Below, piece by piece: positions 60,250-64,000 of a stretch of 64,000 nt of DNA. A model generated the notes under the pieces. The model worked only from the letters and a program-made list of their open reading frames with translations. It did not search any database and had not been told where the DNA came from. Within the stretch, counting starts at the first letter, position 1. Each line of letters opens with the position of its first letter. The DNA is from Lachnospiraceae bacterium (GTDB lineage: Bacteria > Bacillota > Clostridia > Lachnospirales > Lachnospiraceae): positions 293,914 to 357,913 of the forward strand of contig CABIXN010000003.1 in assembly GCA_902362715.1 (NCBI GenBank), given 5' to 3'. The position numbers and the translations under genes are program-made.

Positions 60250-61602
60250 TTGATTCACCAGTATAAAAACAATGGGTTTAACATTGTTTTGGATGTTAAC
60301 AGCGGAGCCATTCATGTTGTGGATGATACTACCTATGACGTAATTGCTCTGTATGAAAAACATGATAAGGAAGGCATTGTCTGTAAGTTAAAGGACCGGT
60401 ATCCTGAAAGGCTGATTGAAGAATGCTATGAGGAAGTAAAAGAACTGGCAGATTCACAGCAGTTGTTTACGGAAGATGAGTATGAAAATTATATCATGGA
60501 TTTCAAAAAACGGCCCACGGTAGTAAAGGCACTGTGCCTGCATATTGCTCATGACTGTAATCTGGCCTGCCGGTACTGTTTTGCGGAGGAAGGCGAGTAT
60601 CATGGCCGCAGAGATCTTATGAGTTTTGAAGTGGGAAAAGCCGCTTTGGACTTTTTGATTGCCAATTCCGGGAGCCGCCGGAACCTGGAAGTAGACTTCT
60701 TTGGCGGAGAGCCGCTGATGAATTTTCAGGTAGTCAAAGATCTGGTTGCCTATGGGCGGGAGCAGGAAAAAATTCATGATAAAAATTTCCGGTTTACCCT
60801 GACTACAAACGGAGTGTTGTTAAACGATGACGTTATGGAGTTTGCCAACCGTGAGATGGCCAATGTGGTTTTAAGTATTGACGGGCGTAAATCAGTACAT
60901 GACTATATGCGTCCGTTTCGAAATGGTAAAGGAAGCTATGATCTGATTGTGCCTAAATTCCAGAAATTTGCAGAGAGCAGAAATCAGGACAGATATTATG
61001 TGAGAGGAACCTTTACCCATCACAACCTGGACTTTGCCGATGATGTGCTGCATTTGGCAGATCTGGGATTTCAGCAGATTTCTGTGGAGCCGGTAGTTGC
61101 CCCTGCCGATATGGATTATGCGATCCGGGAGGAAGACCTTGAAACTTTATTTCATGAGTATGATAAACTGGCCGCCGAAATGGTGCAGCGCAAAAAAGAA
61201 GGAAAAGATTTTAATTTCTTTCATTTTATGATTGATCTGGAAGGGGGGCCCTGTGTGGCCAAGCGGTTATCTGGCTGCGGTTCGGGGACAGAGTATCTGG
61301 CGGTTACTCCCTGGGGAGATCTTTATCCGTGTCATCAGTTTGTTGGAAATGAAGAATTTAAAATGGGAACGGTTTTTGAGGGAGTTAGAAATACCGAACT
61401 TAGAGACGAGTTTAAGTGCTGCAATGTCTATGCAAAAGAAAAATGCAGAAACTGTTTCGCAAAATTTTACTGCAGCGGAGGCTGCGCGGCCAATTCTTAT
61501 AATTTCCATGGAAGTATTAATGACGCATATGATATCGGCTGCGAACTGCAGAAAAAACGGATAGAATGCGCGATTATGATAAAAGCCGCTATGGCGGAGT
61601 AG
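60250..61602 (+). CDS. SCIFF radical SAM maturase
   Basis: 450 residues from TTG 60250 (GAGGAA nine bases upstream). An N-terminal peptide-recognition region (about 1-85), the radical SAM motif 'CNLACRYC' (near 101-108), and a SPASM domain with Cys in 'CGSGTEYLAVTPWGDLYPC' and 'CCNVYAKEKCRNCF' ... 'CSGGCAAN' that binds auxiliary [4Fe-4S] clusters. It forms thioether crosslinks in the SCIFF peptide encoded just before. TTG start and the short gap fit coordinated, modest expression. Confidence 0.94.
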   Translation: MIHQYKNNGFNIVLDVNSGAIHVVDDTTYDVIALYEKHDKEGIVCKLKDRYPERLIEECYEEVKELADSQQLFTEDEYENYIMDFKKRPTVVKALCLHIAHDCNLACRYCFAEEGEYHGRRDLMSFEVGKAALDFLIANSGSRRNLEVDFFGGEPLMNFQVVKDLVAYGREQEKIHDKNFRFTLTTNGVLLNDDVMEFANREMANVVLSIDGRKSVHDYMRPFRNGKGSYDLIVPKFQKFAESRNQDRYYVRGTFTHHNLDFADDVLHLADLGFQQISVEPVVAPADMDYAIREEDLETLFHEYDKLAAEMVQRKKEGKDFNFFHFMIDLEGGPCVAKRLSGCGSGTEYLAVTPWGDLYPCHQFVGNEEFKMGTVFEGVRNTELRDEFKCCNVYAKEKCRNCFAKFYCSGGCAANSYNFHGSINDAYDIGCELQKKRIECAIMIKAAMAE

Positions 61603-61625
61603 TTACATAGAAAGGATCAAATAAT

Positions 61626-63830
61626 ATGAAGAAAAAGAAATCAGTCATAGTATTTGTCGTATTCCTTGCAATTGTGGCAGCGCTTGGCTATTATTCCTTT
61701 GGCATTGTTAAAGGAACCATGGCAAAAGACAGCGATGCAGGAGTGAAGCTGGGCCTTGATTTGTCCGGCGGCGTCAGCATTACCTATCAGGTAGTGGGAG
61801 ATGAGAAACCTTCAGCAGAGGATATGAAAGATACTGTGTACAAGCTGCAGAAACGTGTGGAGGGATACAGTACAGAGGCAGAGGCCTATCAGGTTGGAGA
61901 TAACCGGATTGCTGTGGAGATTCCGGGGGTTACAGATGCCAATGATATTTTAGAAGAGCTTGGACAGCCTGGCTCACTGGAATTTCAGACCAGCGACGGT
62001 GAGGCTTTTATGACCGGTGATATGATTGCAGATGCTCAGGCCGGAACTTATCAGGATCAGACAACCGGAGCCAAAGAGTACATTGTTTCACTGAAACTGA
62101 CGGATGAAGGGAAAAAGGTATTTGGCGATGTTACCAGTGCCAACATCGGCAAGACCCTGCCAATTGTATTTGACGGGGAGACTATCAGCAATCCTACTGT
62201 TCAGAGCGCTATTACAGACGGTGAAGCTCAGATTACCGGTATGGCAAATTATGAGGAGGCTGAAAATCTGGCATCCACCATTCGGATTGGTTCTCTGTCA
62301 CTGGAGCTTGAGGAGCTGCAGTCAGAGGTGGTTGGTGCAAAGCTTGGTTCGGAAGCCATTTCCACAAGTATTAAAGCAGCAGCAATTGGTCTGATTGTTG
62401 TCATGATTTTTATGATTGTGTTTTATCTGATTCCGGGGCTTGCAGCAGCAATTGCGCTGTTGATCTATACAGGAATCATTCTGGCAATTCTGCATTTATA
62501 TGACATTACGCTGACACTGCCTGGTATAGCAGGTATTATACTATCTATTGGTATGGCTGTGGATGCAAACGTCATTATTTTTGCCAGAGTAAAGGAAGAG
62601 ATTGCCGCTGGAAAAAGTGTTTCACAGTCCGTACAGACGGGGTTCCGCAAGGCGATGTCCGCAATTTTAGACGGAAATATTACAACACTGATTGCGGCGG
62701 CGGTGCTGGGACTTAGAGGCTCTGGAACAGTAAAAGGATTTGCCAGCACATTGGCTATCGGTATTATATTCTCCATGTTTACAGCATTGTTTATTACCCG
62801 CTGGATTTTAAAAGCGCTGTATGGCATGGGATTTCAGGATAAGAAATTCTATGGTGAGAAAAAAGACCGGAAACCCATCAATTTTCTTGGCAAACGCGGT
62901 TTGTTCTTTGTGATTTCCATTGCGGTAATTGTGATTGGATTTGCAGGCATGGGATACCATAAATCAGCAGATGGCAATATCTTAAACTATAGTCTTGAGT
63001 TTGTGGGAGGTACTTCCACTACCGTTACATTTAATGAAGATTATTCCATTGAAGAAATTGACGAAAAGATTGTTCCTGTTGTGGAAGATATTACAAAAGA
63101 CGCGAATATTCAGACACAGAAGGTTCAGGACAGCAATGCTGTGATTATCAAGACAAGAGATCTGTCTTTAGATGAGAGGGAAGACTTTAATAAGGCGATG
63201 TCTGAAAACTTCGGGGTAGATGAAAAAGAGATTACATCTGCTAATGTCAGCTCAACAGTCAGTGATGAGATGAAGACAGATGCCCTATGGGCGGTGGGCA
63301 TTGCCACTGTATGTATGCTGATTTATATCTGGTTCCGCTTTAAAGATCTCAGATTTGCCGGCAGTGCGGTTATTGCCCTGCTTCATGATGTGCTGATTGT
63401 ATTTGCCTTTTATGTGCTGTCACGGACATCCGTGGGAAATACTTTCATTGCCTGCATGTTGACCATAGTAGGTTATTCAGTAAATGCTACCATTGTTATC
63501 TTTGACCGTATTCGTGAGCATCTTAAGGTGAAAGCGGCCAGAACAAAGGGCGAGCTGAAAGAGATAGTAAATGCAAGTATTACGCAGACATTATCTAGGA
63601 GTATCAATACGTCACTGACAACATTTATTATGGTATTTGTGCTCTTTATTTTCGGAGTTTCATCTATCCGCGAATTTGCCACACCGCTGATGGTGGGTAT
63701 TGTCTGCGGCGCATATGCTTCGGTATGTATTACCGGCGCTTTATGGTATGTCTTTAAGACAAGATTTGGGAAGAACAGACTGCCGGATGAGATTGTGCCG
63801 GAGAGCGGAAAGAAAAAGAAGAAAAAATAA
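61626..63830 (+). CDS. secDF: Protein translocase SecD-SecF fusion
   Basis: Drives late steps of Sec export using the proton gradient. 734 residues with SecD (about 1-400) and SecF (about 420-725) joined in one chain. SecD motifs 'LGLDLSGGVSITYQV' and 'MAVDANVIIFARVKEE', SecF motifs 'LEFVGGTSTTVTF' and 'IVGYSVNATIVIFDRIREHL'; twelve membrane helices. Fused SecDF is common in Firmicutes. It follows the SCIFF maturase by 23 bases, a conserved neighbourhood that may relate to export of the peptide. Confidence 0.95.
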   Translation: MKKKKSVIVFVVFLAIVAALGYYSFGIVKGTMAKDSDAGVKLGLDLSGGVSITYQVVGDEKPSAEDMKDTVYKLQKRVEGYSTEAEAYQVGDNRIAVEIPGVTDANDILEELGQPGSLEFQTSDGEAFMTGDMIADAQAGTYQDQTTGAKEYIVSLKLTDEGKKVFGDVTSANIGKTLPIVFDGETISNPTVQSAITDGEAQITGMANYEEAENLASTIRIGSLSLELEELQSEVVGAKLGSEAISTSIKAAAIGLIVVMIFMIVFYLIPGLAAAIALLIYTGIILAILHLYDITLTLPGIAGIILSIGMAVDANVIIFARVKEEIAAGKSVSQSVQTGFRKAMSAILDGNITTLIAAAVLGLRGSGTVKGFASTLAIGIIFSMFTALFITRWILKALYGMGFQDKKFYGEKKDRKPINFLGKRGLFFVISIAVIVIGFAGMGYHKSADGNILNYSLEFVGGTSTTVTFNEDYSIEEIDEKIVPVVEDITKDANIQTQKVQDSNAVIIKTRDLSLDEREDFNKAMSENFGVDEKEITSANVSSTVSDEMKTDALWAVGIATVCMLIYIWFRFKDLRFAGSAVIALLHDVLIVFAFYVLSRTSVGNTFIACMLTIVGYSVNATIVIFDRIREHLKVKAARTKGELKEIVNASITQTLSRSINTSLTTFIMVFVLFIFGVSSIREFATPLMVGIVCGAYASVCITGALWYVFKTRFGKNRLPDEIVPESGKKKKKK

Positions 63831-63863
63831 AAAGTATGTAAAAGAAACAATACAGTATGAAAG

Positions 63864-63902
63864 AATAAGGTTCTGTGTGAGAAATTGCACAGAGCCTTAT
63901 TT
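63864..63902 (+). terminator. Terminator of secDF
   Basis: AATAAGGTTCTGTG pairs with CACAGAGCCTTATT, with T after. The remaining ~100 bp to the window end show no gene that I can support. Confidence 0.8.
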
Positions 63903-64000
63903 GTTGTCAGGCAGGAGCCTGTTTCATGTTGTGAAATTGCTAGATATTTTTCAACACTCCTCCTGCAACTGTTGATTGATGGTCCGGTTCTGAGTACAGT

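Noticed and set aside
63903..64000. Possible end of a minus-strand gene at the window edge
   Set aside because: Several frames are open over fewer than 35 codons and none shows a recognisable protein.
1..64000. tRNA and rRNA genes
   Set aside because: No T-arm GGTTCGAATCC-type sequences in cloverleaf context and no rRNA-like blocks were found.

Overview
This window looks like a chromosomal segment of a strictly anaerobic, low-to-moderate GC Gram-positive gut bacterium of the Lachnospiraceae (class Clostridia), plausibly Blautia or a close relative; the genus is an inference. The support is strong AGGAGG-type ribosome sites with occasional GTG/TTG starts, a T-box in front of ileS, an oxygen-sensitive class III ribonucleotide reductase, the SCIFF peptide with its radical SAM maturase, NiaR, and multi-copy intergenic repeats. 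No rRNA, tRNA, CRISPR array, prophage or complete insertion sequence was seen.

Layout. 1-4146: accessory genes (ankyrin protein cut by the window edge, AbiH-family protein, two paralogous patatin-like lipases around an unknown helical protein). 4380-12778: a flavin-based extracytoplasmic redox locus: ApbE flavin transferase, a four-domain FMN_bind protein, a one-domain FMN_bind protein, a NapH-like membrane Fe-S protein, a NusG-II domain protein, a Gx transporter-family protein, then a separately promoted 1086-residue wall protein with an FMN_bind domain and two modules resembling Treponema pallidum Tp47. Near-identical 16-bp palindromes lie at both promoters, suggesting one regulator. 12.8-16.1 kb: a 77-bp tandem array, pncB, a small membrane protein, and a T-box leader separated from ileS by two tandem repeat elements. 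16-32 kb: ileS-glgP, an Rpn-type nuclease, a CPBP protease, dnaE, pfkA, an rRNA methyltransferase, niaR, a small alarmone synthetase and an MBL hydrolase. 32-43.9 kb: ahcY, a TPR lipoprotein, hflX, nrdD fused to a redoxin domain, and pyrimidine genes pyrC-pyrF-pyrK-pyrD with pyrE separate. 43.9-51.6 kb: two small membrane proteins, an M29 aminopeptidase, a 74-bp tandem array, purE-purM-purN-purD and a HAD phosphatase. 51.7-64 kb: a GntR/ABC transporter operon, a 72-bp repeat pair, fabH, an amidase, a CNNM/CorC-type protein, the SCIFF peptide and maturase, and a fused SecDF.

Most of the window is housekeeping metabolism (de novo UMP, part of IMP synthesis, glycolysis, NAD salvage, translation, replication). 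The most interesting part is the flavin/Tp47 locus: ApbE would attach FMN to Thr residues in the SGAT motifs of the two membrane-anchored FMN_bind proteins, the NapH-like Fe-S protein would feed electrons across the membrane, and the wall protein could be an outer acceptor. The second theme is several families of structured intergenic repeats, one of which has been inserted between a T-box terminator and its gene.
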